Below are positions 21,540-34,300 of a stretch of 64,000 bases of DNA, piece by piece. This DNA comes from Adiantum capillus-veneris (Eukaryota; Streptophyta; Polypodiopsida; Polypodiales; Pteridaceae). The position numbers and the translations under genes are program-made. Within the stretch, counting starts at the first letter, position 1; each line of letters opens with the position of its first letter. The notes below the pieces were generated by a model. That model ran no database searches. It worked only from the letters and a program-made list of their open reading frames with translations, and was not told the origin of the DNA. The stretch covers positions 33,499,709 to 33,563,708 of the forward strand of contig CM043971.1 in the NCBI GenBank assembly GCA_014529385.2, read 5' to 3'.

Positions 21540-23232
21540 CAAGCAGAGGAGAGCTACGTGACCTTCTCCAAGCCCGCCTTCTCGCAGAGGTGGGCAAGAT
21601 CTTGGACGTACAGATACTCGGACGAGGTTACTACCAGATCGAGTTTGAGACCTCCCAGATGGCGTCCAAGGTCATCGCCATGAGTCCATTGACCATCCGA
21701 GCAGCACGAGCCCACTTTCGACAGTGGAGACATGGTTTCGACCCTGCTTCGGATGTTCTAGTAGAGGAGGCAGACATCCCCATCTCCGTCTGCTTTCCGG
21801 GTTTGCGGAGGGAGTACTTACCACTTTTGTCCAGGATCGGCTCAGCCATTGGGACTGTCTTGGAGACACCTCGCACGGCAGCCTCAGTAGCTGCCAAGGC
21901 GGCTGGCATTCCCTCAGTTCGCGTTTTGGTCAGAGACACTCACACGCTCCCGAAGGTTATTCTTTTGCCTCGGGTAAGTGGGGGTTGGTTTAGACAAGTG
22001 TGGAGTATTCGGGCCTCCTGAACCAGTGCTTCATCTGTCGGCAGATGGGCCATCTAGCGAAGGCTTTTCCACGGAGGAGGCCTCGACCTACACCACAGCC
22101 TCAGCCCCAGCCTGCAAGGGCTAGCCAACAAACAAAGACAGAGACAGCGCACACATGCAGAGCCACCCTCTGAGCCTGGGGCTCCAGCAACGGCGGAGGG
22201 ATGGCAGCAGGTCCGTGGTCGACGACGACAGGGGCCACAGCGACAGCCTGGCACTTAGAGTGGTCTTCAAGCGCCTACTCAGCAGCAGTGGGTTCCAACA
22301 GGGAACCGGTTTGGTCCTCTTGAGCAGGATGAGGTCCTTGCTCCAGCCCCCACCCCAGCTTCACCCTCGAAAACCCCTCCCCCTCCAGAGTTCCCCCTCT
22401 CTTCCTCATCCTCCCCCCCGCCTCTTCCTCCCGCCCCTCTACCTCTACCGCTCCCCCCCGCCCCTCTTCTCTACCGCTCCCGTTTCAGCTGCCAAGAGAT
22501 CTCCTAGCAGGGCCTTCTCCAGCTGCTAGGAGATCTCTTGGCAGCGCCTTTGCCACGAGTTGCTTGGCGAGAGAGGGACAGCCTTTCTTGCGACCCCCTC
22601 TACAGGTGCAAACGTCCCCCCTTGCGGATATCCCTCGAGGTCTGACGAGCATTGACATCCGGCGTCGATGGGATTTCTTCGACTACGACTTCACTCGTTT
22701 TCTCGGCGACCCTTCAGCAGACCATGAGGAAGCCTGCTTCAGGGTCCATGTTCTGTTCCTTGCAACTACGGGGACAGAGGCCTTGGACTCAGCAATTGGC
22801 TTCTCCTTTCCCCTCTGCGACAAGGACCAGACAGAGTGGACTCTCGACTCAGTGTTGGGATGGTTGCTCACACATGTCCTAGAGTTCTCTCACCACATGG
22901 GAGAATTAGGAGTTACAGACATGCTTCAGACTCTGTGGCCATTGGCCAAGTTTGCGGTGACACCTCCAGATTCAGCAGGATGTAGAGACATTGTGGTTTA
23001 CTTCTTTGCCGATACACAATGCTTGCCATGCTATGTATACATTCATGAGGACTCCTGGACAGAGGAGGTTGCTTTACGTACGGCTCGCTCTGCTTGGGCT
23101 TGGGCCAAGCACTCGATGAAGTCACGCCTATCTAGAGGACGTTCGGATGCGGATTACTCCCCATCCAAGCCAACCTCGAAGATAGCCCATCTAGCTGCTG
23201 CAGCAGCATCTGTTCTCTCGCGCTCCTCATGA
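21540..23232 (+). pseudogene. LINE ORF1 (zinc-knuckle RNA-binding protein)
   Basis: Begins in an open frame containing 'LAEVGKILDVQILGRGYYQI' and 'RAARAHFRQWRHGFDPASD' (21590-22021). After a frame change it reads 'CFICRQMGHLAKAFPRRR' (about 22030-22080), a CCHC knuckle with its last Cys replaced. A Pro/Ser-rich linker follows, then the frame 22564-23232 ('RRRWDFFDYDFTRFLGDP'). ORF1 of L1 elements coats element RNA and chaperones target-primed reverse transcription. The start codon is uncertain and at least one frameshift lies near 22000. The final codon overlaps the ORF2 start. Confidence 0.7.
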
Positions 23233-23990
23233 GGATCGTCTCATGGAACGTGCAGGGACTAGGTGGGCCCCAGCTTCAGCGCTGCCTTGTGGGAGGAGAG
23301 ATTGATCTCCTTATGCTTCAGGAGCACCATCTGTGTGAGAGCCGCATTAGACGTTGTAGTCAGCTCTTGTGTGGACGATATGATACTTTTTGGTCAGCTG
23401 CTTTTGGACCTAGAGGCATCCAGGGTGGGGTATGTGACTATTGCGGACTCTTTGCAGCAGGCCATTGTGGGCAGAGGGATTATTGTGCCGGGCAGGGCTC
23501 AATGGATTACTATGCAGGTTCGGGGTTGCCTAGTGGGCTTCCTGAACATCTATGCACCCAATGTGGCCAGTGCTCGAGCACAGTTTTGGTCACAGATAGT
23601 TGAGTCTCTGCCGTAGGTAGAATACTGGTGCATAGGAGGGGACTTCAACATGTTGGAGGACCCTTCTGACAGGAGTGGTGGTAGCCATGCTACTGTGCAT
23701 GGAGTTGAGCTGGCAGCTTGGGAGAGGTTTTGTATGACTCTGAGGGTCTCAGATGTTTGGCAGAACTCTGGTTTTGTGAGGCCCCAAGACAGCCTTGCCT
23801 TCTCTCATACGAACCGCAGAGTGGGAGTAGTGAATCTATCGCAGATAAATCGCTTCTACACTAGTGACCATTTCAGTGACTTGGGAGCGACATTGGGCAT
23901 TCTGGCAAGGACTTCCTTCTCGAACCATGTACCAGTGATCCTAACAGTGGCAGATTGGCAGAGGAGTGGTGGAGCACGATGCTTCGCATC
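23229..23990 (+). pseudogene. LINE ORF2, endonuclease domain
   Basis: Starts 'MRIVSWNVQGLGGPQ', the classic first strand of the apurinic-type endonuclease, then 'IDLLMLQEHHL' with the catalytic Glu region. A frameshift near 23400 moves to the frame with 'LVGFLNIYAPNVASARAQFW', a stop at 23614 interrupts it, and 'YWCIGGDFNMLEDPSD' follows. The terminal 'SDH' motif is visible as 'TSDHFSD' and 'SNHVPV'. This domain nicks the target to prime reverse transcription. Inactive here because of the shift and stop. Confidence 0.8.
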
Positions 23991-24329
23991 CCAGAGAGGG
24001 TCTTGTTGGACTCAACACTCAGAGAGCGGGTAGAGGCTCTCTGGACAGAGAGCTTAGACAGGCAAGATTCTCCTGCTGACATAGTGGCCTCAAGCCTAGC
24101 TCAGATTAGCCATTTTTTTCTCCAGGAGTCTCTGGCTCGTCGGGCTGCAGCGAGAGAGGAGGAGCATCGTCTCGGACGGGGCATTGCTTCGCTACAAAGG
24201 ATGCAGGAGCAGCATCCAGACAGTCCTTGGTTGGAGGAGCAACTACAGCAGGCTCATAAGGAGCTTGTTAGCACAGAGGAGAGGCGACCTGAGTTTGCTT
24301 TCCACCGATAGGCAGCTCAGTGGACCTAG

Positions 24330-25862
24330 GTGGGCGACAGAGTGACGGGTGCTTTCTTTGAGACTGTGGGACCTCGGCATTCGCATGCCAAGGTCAGTCA
24401 GTTGAGGAGGCCCAACAAGTCAGTTGCCTGTGAGCCCGAGGATATGCATGCAGTTGCTACTGACTTCTACCGTGAGTTCATGTCTGTTGAGCCCCAGTCA
24501 GAGCGGCAGGATGCATGCAGGGAGCAGGTTTGGGCACAAATGCCTTGTCTTGTGACTGAGGAGATGCGTCAGAGGCTAGAGATGCCACTTCAGCTTGAGG
24601 AGCTGCACACAGCTCTAAGGGCCCTCTCCCGTGGTAGCTGTCTAGGTGAGGATGGGTTGACTCCCAGCTTTTTCTTGGAGTACTGGGACCTGCTTGGCCC
24701 AGATCTCTGTAGTGCTTTTCAATACATTTTGCACACAGGAGTGATGCCTGACAGCATGAGTGAGGGCCTGATCTACCTCATTCCCAAGGAGGGTGGCTCC
24801 TTGGATGAGATTCGACAGTGGCGCCCCATCACCATCCTCAACTCAGCCTACAAAACTCTTGGCAAGGCTCTAAGTTTGAGGATTCAGCCACTTTTAGAGA
24901 GCCTTATACATGGGAGTCAGACAGGTTTTGTCAAGGAACGCAATATCCTTGACAACATCTTTACTTTTTGGGAGACTTCTGCCCTGGCACGGCTCCGTGG
25001 TGAGGACCTAGTGATTCTTCTTCTCGATTTTGAGAAGGCATACGACAGAGTTGATTGGGACTTTCTAGAGGGCACTCTACGCATGATGGGCTTCTCAGAT
25101 GCTTGGATCATAGGGGTGTCAGCTTTGTACAGACAGGCTCACAGTCAGATACTTTTGGCGGGAGGTAGAGGTGATCGCTTCATGCTCATACGTTCGGTCA
25201 GACAAGGGTGTCCTCTTGCCCCCTTCCTCTTTCTGTTCTATGCGGAGGCGATGAGCAGGTTTTTGGTGTCGCAGCAGGTTGGTCTACGGGGCTTAGCACT
25301 CCCTATTCGGGGAGATGAGCTTCTGGACGCTAAGTTTGCCGACGACTCAGCCTTGTACTTAGATGGCCAAGAGGCCAACCTTCACAGATGTGAGGAGGCT
25401 CTGGAGACCTTCTGTTGTGCATCGGGCGCACTGATCAACTGGAGAAAGACAGTGGCTTTCTCGGTTGGTAGTGCTCCTGTACCCGATTGGATGCCAGGAG
25501 ACGGTTTTAGGTGGATTCCCCCAGGGACTACAGTTCGGTACTTGGGTAGTCAGGTTGGTTTGGACTTGTCTCCCGAGCAGCAGATTGCTCCCCTTCTCCT
25601 GTCTATCAAGAGAAAGTTTTTACATTGGAGGTTAGCACAACTTTCTTTGGCTGGCAAAGTAGTAGTGGCCAACCAGGTGTTGTTGGCGACTATGTGGTAC
25701 ATCACTTCTTGCTGGATCTTCTCGAGTTCTTGTATCAGCCACGTAGAGAGGCTGATCAGGAACTTCCTTTGGTTAGGACGTGACACTCAGATAGCCCGAG
25801 CCAAAGTGGCTTGGCAGGTCATCACTCTTCCTTGTTCACAGGGAGGGCTTAGGGATCATTGA
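24330..25862 (+). pseudogene. LINE ORF2, reverse transcriptase domain (long open frame)
   Basis: 510 codons without a stop. RT motifs in order: 'LGEDGLTPSFF' (about 24645), 'SEGLIYLIPKEG' (24770), 'QTGFVKERNILDN' (24920), 'LLDFEKAYDRVDW' (25020, first catalytic Asp), 'SVRQGCPLAPFLFLF' (25195) and 'KFADDSALY' (25335-25350, catalytic Asp pair). The thumb follows ('RKFLHWRLAQLSLAGKVVV', 25610). All RT catalytic residues are kept although upstream stops (24309-24330) separate it from the endonuclease. Confidence 0.9.
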
Positions 25863-27455
25863 CCCAGCACAGCACAGCAGAGCCCTTCTTGGGAAGTTCA
25901 TCGTCAGAGGACTTCTTCCAGGTGAGGAGCCCTGGAAGGAGTTCTTGCTACAGCGGCTTCGTGCTAGGGTGCCTCAAGCAGGAGGCCCCTGGCAACCTTT
26001 GACCAGATGGATTTTCACAGAGATGAGCAGAGTTGGTTTGAGCAAGAGACTGGAGGACCACTTCGTTGTGAGTCTGCTTCGCTCTTGGGAGCTCTTGCTG
26101 CGAGGCTTGGAGCATAGACACCCTACTTGCACGGAGGAGCGCCTACGGCAGCCCCTTGTCTGGAACCCCATGGTTAGCACTCAGAGAGGCCACTTGGTTG
26201 GTAGTCGGCCTCATGTTTCCTGGGGTCCCATGGCAGCGGGTCCAGCGCGCTCTTTAGGTGACTGGTTAGAGTTCACAGGCTTGTCAGAGGAGGTGCAGGG
26301 TTTCCAGCTACAGGGCATGAGAGGGGTGCAGAGCATGTGCCAGGACATCTCAGAGGCACTTCCAGTTGAGTGGCTCACGCCTCTCGAGCCAGTAGCACCC
26401 AGGTGGATGGGAGCCTTCACACGACTGGAGGTTCTCATCTCTGTCAAGGCCTGCTCAGAGATTGTTCCCTCCCTCTTCTTCAAGCTTCAGGGTAGGGGAC
26501 GCCTATAGCGAGTTGTAGTGGAGGCCCCGCAGGTGGCAGAGTGCTGTTTTCAAAGGATCCGAGTAGTGGGCATCTGTGGGAGGACTTGTGTCATAGATCC
26601 TGACCCAACAGCTCTTGAGACTGGACACTGGAGGCTGTGGGCTTGGGAGTGTTGTCCACTGGCATGAGTACAGTGGGATCCTGGCGAGTGGTTCTGGAGG
26701 GACCCCTTCTCTTTTGCAGACCACCCAAGAGTCCCTTTCTTTCAGTACACTGTTCGACTGGGACGTATACTAGCAGCACAGAGAGAGGCCCGCCCCGCTG
26801 CAGCACCTCATTGGCAGGAGGAGGGTCTCACAGTTGAGTTCTTGGCAGCCTTCTGGGAGAGGTTGTGGGACTCGAGACAGCCAAGGCGAGTCACCTTGTT
26901 TCAGTGGCTGGTCGCACACAAAGCTACAGCAGTTGGGAGCTGTCTAGTGCATAGTGGTCTCTTGGCCGCATGTGCAGCTTGTGACCATCTTGTGGAGAGT
27001 CAGTGTCACTGTCTTTGGGACTGTCCCTCGGCCCAGCAGGTGTGGCTACGAGTTCTTCGGCTGATGCCTGCTCTCTCCACGGCTCGATAGTACACTTGGG
27101 GAGCAGCGGCTTGGTCCACCCTCACGGGCCCGGCACTTCAGTTTGAGCTATCTTCCACCAGCAGGATGATAGTGATGCAAGAGGGGCGACCTACACTCCA
27201 GCCTACTACAGAGCTTACTCCACAAGAGTGGTGCAGTGAGAGAGAGGAGTGTTGGGAGCTCATCAGTGGCCTGACACTCTGGTTCATCTGGCAGGCCCAT
27301 TGCTTCCGCATCTATGAGGCTCACCATGTGCCACCAGCAGAGACTGTTCACGATTTTTGGCTAGAGCTGATCCATACTCTCAGAGGACAGCTTGAGGGAC
27401 TACCGGGCAGCTCCGACCGCATGCGGGAGCGCAGAGAGGCTTTCCTTCGACTCTA
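25860..27455 (+). pseudogene. LINE ORF2, C-terminal region with zinc-binding domain
   Basis: Continues the RT polypeptide in two further frames. 25945-26508 is the linker after the thumb. 26842-27090 is the reverse-transcriptase zinc-binding domain ('FQWLVAHKATAVGSCLVHSG', then Cys-x2-Cys 'ACAACDHLVES', 'CHCLWDCPSAQQVW'). 27166-27456 is the tail ('LWFIWQAHCFRIYE'). Several stops separate the frames. Confidence 0.8.
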
Positions 27456-27847
27456 ACGTCCTAAGCCTTTTTACACCATGGTCCAGGGAGTACTCCAAAG
27501 GCATTACCGACCACCTGTGTGGCTTTTCCCTCCCCCCATTTCTTGATTTAGCCCCATTGTACATATGCTGGTTTTTTCATTGGGAGAGTCTCCCATCATG
27601 GTTGTTGTAGCCCTCTCTTGAAGAGGTGGTTGTAGCCCTATGGGCAGTTCCAGTAACTAATAGAAGGATCTTTTTCTCGGAAAAAAAAAAATTATATTCA
27701 TTTTCAGCCTACTAATTGTTCATGTGCGCTCCCGTTTGCAACACAAGGCGGCACGGCAATATAGTGTTCATAATGCATGAGCTGTCAACAATTGATGCTG
27801 TTAGTGGCCCTACTAGATGCTACTCTTGACCAGCTTGTTGTATATAC

Positions 27848-27848
<1 letters not shown>

Positions 27849-27882
<34 letters not shown>
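27849..27882. repeat. Homopolymer C34
   Basis: Uninterrupted run of 34 C. Confidence 0.95.
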
Positions 27883-27883
<1 letters not shown>

Positions 27884-28048
27884 TCCCCCAGTGGCCCCCA
27901 AAACTCCATTTTATAATGAGAATAACCATGCCTGATAACTACGACAAACTAATCACCTGCATAAAAAATTCAAAACATCGGACAAAAGTCACCAGTCAAC
28001 TCCACTCTACACTCGAAAAACGATCAAAAGTAATTGACAGTTTATCAC

Positions 28049-28172
28049 CTAAAATGCGTCCATCAAGCACAACTGATGCATGTCTATTGATATCACGCAG
28101 CAAGGTCCTCTTTATTTGTGTCACATCATCTGTGATTCTTTCCTTGCTTCCATCTCGGAAAATTCCATGGCC
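28049..28172 (-). CDS. TFB1: TFB1 exon, last one found in this window
   Basis: 124 nt, acceptor TGGAACAG, donor GTGATA. Reads '[20 protein letters not shown]' through '[18 protein letters not shown]'. The following C-terminal exons were not found to the left. They may lie outside the window, beyond the LINE and element D. Confidence 0.88.
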
Positions 28173-28297
28173 CTGTTCCACAAGGCATATTCACGATTGA
28201 AGGTTAACCAATACCAGAAACGAGTTGCTGCACATCAATTCTTTACATTCATTGAAAGGGCTGATAGTACTATGCGAAAAGGGGGGGAGAAAGTCCG

Positions 28298-28350
<53 letters not shown>

Positions 28351-31300
28351 CTTAAATATGGGCCATCTACCCTTTTGCTCTGTTACAAGCAAGATCTATC
28401 TCTTTTAGAAAATTTTCCACTCTTTCAAGTTTTTGTAAGATATAAGAGAACTTAGTAAATGCAAAAATATTACAAGCTCATGTACTATCAAACATTTCAA
28501 GAAATTGGGTAATCAAAACAAAATGTTCTATCAGAAACAATCCTGATTTTCTGCCTTCAATGCATGTCAAGTTGCCCCGGTTTAGGCTTTACCAAAATGA
28601 CTAGGCCCTCTCTATCTTCACCCTATGACTTAGCCCAGATAACTGGTAGAGGTCATCACCATAAACACCTTGACTTCTCTTCTTAGATTTAACTGAATGT
28701 CAAGTGCATAAAAAAAGATTGGCTTGTATTTATCTCTTGATTGGCGTGCAAAAGAACTTCAAAGAGCTCCTACAAATGTGAGTTGACATAAAATCAAAGA
28801 AGTCAGCTACTTCAAGCAGGTGCCATCATGGGACTCGACAACATACAGGTAAGGACAAGTAATCATCCGCTTCGTCAGCAGTCATGTCAACGGTTGGATC
28901 TACTTTTCTAATCTGGCAGAAATAATCAAATTATCAGGTTGATAGAACCAGAATCAAAACACAAAAAGCCTTAATAATTACTGTTATAAGCTTACTTTCT
29001 TTCTCGATTCACTAGCAATTATATCATCATCTTTGAGAAACATAGCCAAATGTTCATCCTCATCCGCTTCTGCGGCAACTGATGCAGCATTCTGAGTTCT
29101 GTGTATGAGGTCTGCTCGGCAATATTTTGTCCAAAACTCCACTTCTGTCATCTGAGTAGCAACAAACCACATCAATATCTACCATTCCGTGACAATTGAC
29201 TTTCTCTTTTTGGGGGTAACAAGAAAATTCACTATGCTCATGTTGCAAAAAATCAAACGTAGTTTTTGAAATATGTCCACCTTAAAAATCCTTTGGCCAT
29301 ACTTGCTAATCACATACTAAGCTTGTGGCAAACAATTTTGAAGCTCCACATCCCATATTCTATTTACCCAAAACCCAAAACAAGTTCACACAGGTGAAGT
29401 TCTTTCTCATTTGTATATCGAAGTCAACACACTAAGAGAGAACAGTTTTGAGGGACGTACACATCTTTTCCAAAGCTTCAAAACTTGCATATAAATCAAC
29501 GGATCAAAGAAAAAAGGTTCACAACATGACAAATTACACCATAAAGTCTATGAAAAGCTTATTCAAGTTCAACAGTGCAAGCCAATATTTGAAAGCAACA
29601 CAACTTACTTACAACACAACTTACTTAAAGCACAAAATTTCTCAATGATATGATCTGCCTAAAGATCTTGTCCTTGGTGCACAAGATAGGCGGAACTTTC
29701 TTGCCACCCTCCTCGACTATCTCAAAGTCAACACACTAAGAGAGAACAGTTTTGAGGGACGTACACACTTCAAAAATTGCATATAAATCAACGGATCAAA
29801 GAAAAAAGGCTCACAACATGACAAATAACACCATAAAGTCTATGAAAAGCTTATTCACGTTCAACAGTGCAAGCCAATATTTGAAAGCAACACAACTTCC
29901 TTAAATCATGAAATTTCTCAATGAAGTGATCTGCCTAAAGATCTTGTCCTTGGTGCACAAGATAGGCGGAACTTTCTTGCCACCCTCCTCGACTATCTCA
30001 ACGTTTGTTGTGTGAACCTGGTTGTTGTGGGCAAACTCCACCCTTTGCAAATACTCGTCCCATTCAGACTTGTGATTAGAGACATAACACTTCAAAAAGT
30101 CTAACACCACTAAACTCGTAATCTCTAATTGCTGATTTGTCTATGCATGAAATGCCAAAGAAAACTTGAGGGTCATACAGAAATTCTCACACAAAGTGCT
30201 CCAAAACAAACTAGTCATCCTGGGGTCTTTGTTTGACACAATAGACTCTGCAACCCATGATATCATGTAAATCTGCACTATGTAACTCTGCACAAATGCA
30301 TACACGTCTAACTTAAGCTGACGCCAATAAAAGTAGCTCTCTATATTTCAATGCTTCTATGCCCAACGTAGGGTGCATTATGGCACGCCCTCACTACCTT
30401 TTTCCACAAAGCCCGTGTCACATATAACTTAGTCTTGCTCATCAAGAAACCGTCCTTGAGAGTGTACCCTAAAAGATAGAGTTTGCCGATCACATGTGTC
30501 ATTGCAACCTCATGTCCTATTGCCACTAAAATCGCATCCAATTATGTGCCCATCTCCTCACGCTTCACTCCCAACTTTGCCGCCATCTCTGGTGAAATGA
30601 AGTTGGCCTTGGCACCGTTGTCAAAGAAAGTTGGTGCCTCTTGATCCCTCACTAGCTTTGTAAACTCATCATCATGCTACATCACTTCAAGAAAGAACTT
30701 CTCTACTTGGATCACAATAATAGATAGTATTAGCGTTGACCCTAAGAAGCTCAAAAAGGGCATTGTTGGCCCATACTAAAGAGTGTGCACCAAATGAAGT
30801 CATTTATTGGCTTGATTGCATTTGAGCACAAATTTATCGAGGATTATTCGATAATTGCTACTCCACTTATGCAACTTTTCAAAGGAGGGGTGAAAGGATC
30901 AACGACTTAAAGGTCCACTATTGTATCTGTAGCAGGCTACAGTGTCACTTTCACAGGACACACAGTTAGTACAGTTGGTCTGGTCTGGTTCACACTAGAC
31001 TGACTCTCTGGGCTAGGCAGTGACACGTGGCAGGGATACGGACGGTGGTCTAGTGGACATCGTGGCCAGGTCACCACCCTCAGTTTGGAGAGAGACGTAG
31101 ATGGCTGACATTTATGAGCCGTTGGTGGCTCTTTATGGTGGCACATATGAGTAGTAGCTCTTGGGTCATGTTTATCATCTTTTACGTAGTCGTCTAGAGT
31201 GAGTCTGTACACAGAGCACGTCTTCACTATCCCAGTACATCTGAGCCTCGACACCACATTGTACCTGAGAGTCCTGGGTTGGAGCTGTTGTGTGCTACCA

Positions 31301-34300
31301 CACCAGAGTCTGTATCAGTTCTTTGAGATAGTCGAGTCATTTGTTGTGGTCTACTGTTGCTGTTGTGTCTCTGTGAGCTCAGTTGTTGTCTATTGTTTCC
31401 TGTTTTCAGTCTGTTTTGAGTGAGATTGTCACGCACTTGCACTGAGGAGCACCCACTGTAGAGAGCACGACACACTATCTGTGCTACAGTATCGAAATTG
31501 AAAATTCGATGTTCATGATATTTGACAGAATTCCATTCACATGTCATGATGTTCCTAACGTTGGACACCTATACATCCAGTAAACTTTAGCGTAGGTCAA
31601 AGAATATTTATAATGGCCAAGGATGCGTTGGAGTTCAAGCATCTCTCTGGATTCGTCCAATGGTCCCATTTTCTCCCACGGACAAGTGTTAGGGAGTGAG
31701 GGTTGTTTTGTGGCTGTGCCTGGCCAGTGTGAGGTAATTTTCTCATGTCGGGATGTGTTTAGCCATGTTTAGCCTTGGGTTTTGGCTTGATACCATGGTC
31801 ATTTGTGCTCCTGCAAGCTGGAAGTATTTTTCCCCAGCCTTGGCACAATTTTCCATTGCTCCCTATGGGCCTCCAGTGCTCTTCCCCATAGTCCTCCTAT
31901 TCGTTCCCTTTTTCCAGGGTCGTGGGGCTGTAGGAGTGGGTCGAGGAGCTAGCCTTTGGGCCTATATAGGGAGCAAGGGGGCCACCTCATTAATATAGCA
32001 ATAGAGCCCAGAGGGGGGTACCCTCCCTTGGGTGCCCCAGGGTGGCTTGTAGTAGATGCAGGGCAGTTAGCGTTTTGCTGCAGATCAGCCAGCATTTTGG
32101 CTTGAGATCATCCCAGCATTTTTGCTCAGCAGATTAGCCCCAACGTTTTTCATGGGCAGTTGGTGCGTGCTTGGAGACCATCTCTAAGGTGCGGCATTTC
32201 CTCAGGGCGGCCTCTTTCATGAGACTATGACAAACACTAACTTTATTTGTTGGTTTCCTTCCCTTGATTTTTATTTAATTTTTGGGACCCTCTTTTTGAA
32301 ATCACGAATGCCCGGACATTGCATGACCAGTGTGAAGCGGCCGTTGGCCGAGAGTTTCACCGCAAGAGTCAAGGCCAAGGAGCCACGAGATGGTTTGAGC
32401 CGATCGGCAATGGAATCCAACTAGTAAAGAGGTGGCTAGACTCAATTAAAGTTATTTAGGCCTCTCAACAGGACTTTATAGGTTGGTGGGTACTAGGAAT
32501 TAAACAATAAGGAGCAAAATGGACACATGGCAGTAGCAGAGCAACCTGCAGACCAACACACACTCCAAAATCTCCAATCTCAAGAGGGGGCGCCCAAATT
32601 TGAGAGGGGGGGCTGATTTTGGGTTATTGTGCTCTATGTGGAGTAGTGGGTGCAGGTGATCGCAGCTTTAAAGGAAAGCTTGCCTTCTCCCTTGTCTCAT
32701 GTAGCATGATGATATGCTCTTGTGCATCTCTCTCTCCCCTTTGCACATATGGTAATGCCCCACTACTTGGGCTTCTCGGATGACCCTGTATAGTTATGTG
32801 GGTTCTATGCATGTTTGCCAAGGCAAGAGCCTTCTAAACAGGAACCGCATTAGCTAATTGCTAATCCCCCACAAGTACGCACAGCTCCATCACCAAGAAT
32901 TGCAAAAACGGAGAGTTTTCTTATGTGAAAACTCGTCCAAATTTCCGGGGAACTGTCCCATTGTGTGCGAGAGCTCATGAGACACGCATAGACGTGCTTA
33001 CTCCACTCAAAACCATCCAAAACAAAAAATTATAGCCTGTTGTGTTTATTTGCATGTTTAGGGTTTCGCACCTAAACTACAAGATAACACCAAGGGAGTC
33101 TCGAGAAAGCCTTGGGGTGCTTATACAGGGCTTTGGGCACTTGAAAGTGACCAAAACAGCATGCTGAAATTGACCTGCAGCTCACAAGAAAGCTTCTAAA
33201 ATGCAAGGGAGACCATCCTAGACGTGTGCTTTTGACCTACAGAGGTTTTGGCGTCGTTATGCTGTCGAAATTGGGTCAAAAACCTGCAATTACAGCCCTT
33301 CACAGGTTCGCACAGCTTAGTGAGAGTTAGGTGAAAGTGTTTTGATTTGCAATTGAATAAAGAAATACCGAAAGGGGCCCATCTTTGGGGCCTACAAGGT
33401 GTCATATTGTCTACTTGGGAGCGCTCTAGCTACAAAGTCATAAATTGTTTTGAAGTAGTGAATTCCACTTACACATTTATTCGTGAAGTTACTTTGTGTC
33501 GTAAAGTGTAAGTAAAGTTAATCAATGTATAGATCGGGTGAGAGCCAAAGTTTACCGCCCTTTAGTAACGCTACAGGCCGATTTCAAGGTTACGTCGTCG
33601 GGATAGCATCACTTTTTTCTCAAGAAGTGAGCCTTGGTCTGTTTTGGGCGAAGACACAAAGCCACAAGAGCTTGGAATTCCACTATGGCTGACAGGACTA
33701 ATGACACTAGAGAAGAGGGTTCCTCTTCACACGACAGACTGGCTATTCCTATAGTGAGGTTGACAAAAGTTCACTGCCACCACTATTTGTAATGCGCCAA
33801 GCTCAAGAAATAACGATTGGGCAACTAGATGAGGATGTGTTCAGGACACACTTGGCTGTTGATGTGAATGTGTTTACCCAATTGGTGCAGAATCCCAGGT
33901 TTATCGGATTTCTGTAACAGACTTGGACACTCCAAGTCGAGAATCTACCACTACACCACAAATAACCACTTCAAACAGTTCACAGTTCACAATTGAATTG
34001 ACACTGGCCCGGCGGAGTTCCATGCCTAGAGATATTGGCCCCAAAGACTGGCGCCCCTTTCGGTATTTCTTTTTGTATTAATCTGTGTTCAAACTACAAG
34101 AGTGCGAGCAAGCGCTAACAGTCAGACTCTGCGTCCAGATGCTCTGAGTCGTGAGAGGCCAACCCGCGTATTTAAAGGTTACAAAGGGATGCTAAAAGCA
34201 GAGCCCAAAAGCTGAAAATTAAAAGCCCCAAAAGCTTCAAAAACTGTCCATAAAAAGCTGCCCCTAAAATAAAGCAACTTTTAATTTTCCCTCTCAAGCC

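Larger units (their letters stand above)
20927..27694 (+). mobile_element. LINE (L1-type), full length with target duplications
   Basis: 6.77 kb between perfect 13-bp duplications TATTCATTTTCAG (20914-20926 and 27695-27707) and ending in a poly(A) of about 11 nt (27681-27691). Order: C-rich 5' leader with repeats, ORF1 with a zinc knuckle, and ORF2 with endonuclease, RT and a C-terminal zinc-binding domain. ORF1 ends and ORF2 begins at an ATGA overlap (23229-23232). Length and gene order fit a full-length plant L1, but stops and frameshifts in both ORFs make it inactive. It lies antisense to TFB1, on the 3' side of its last detected exon. Confidence 0.93.
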
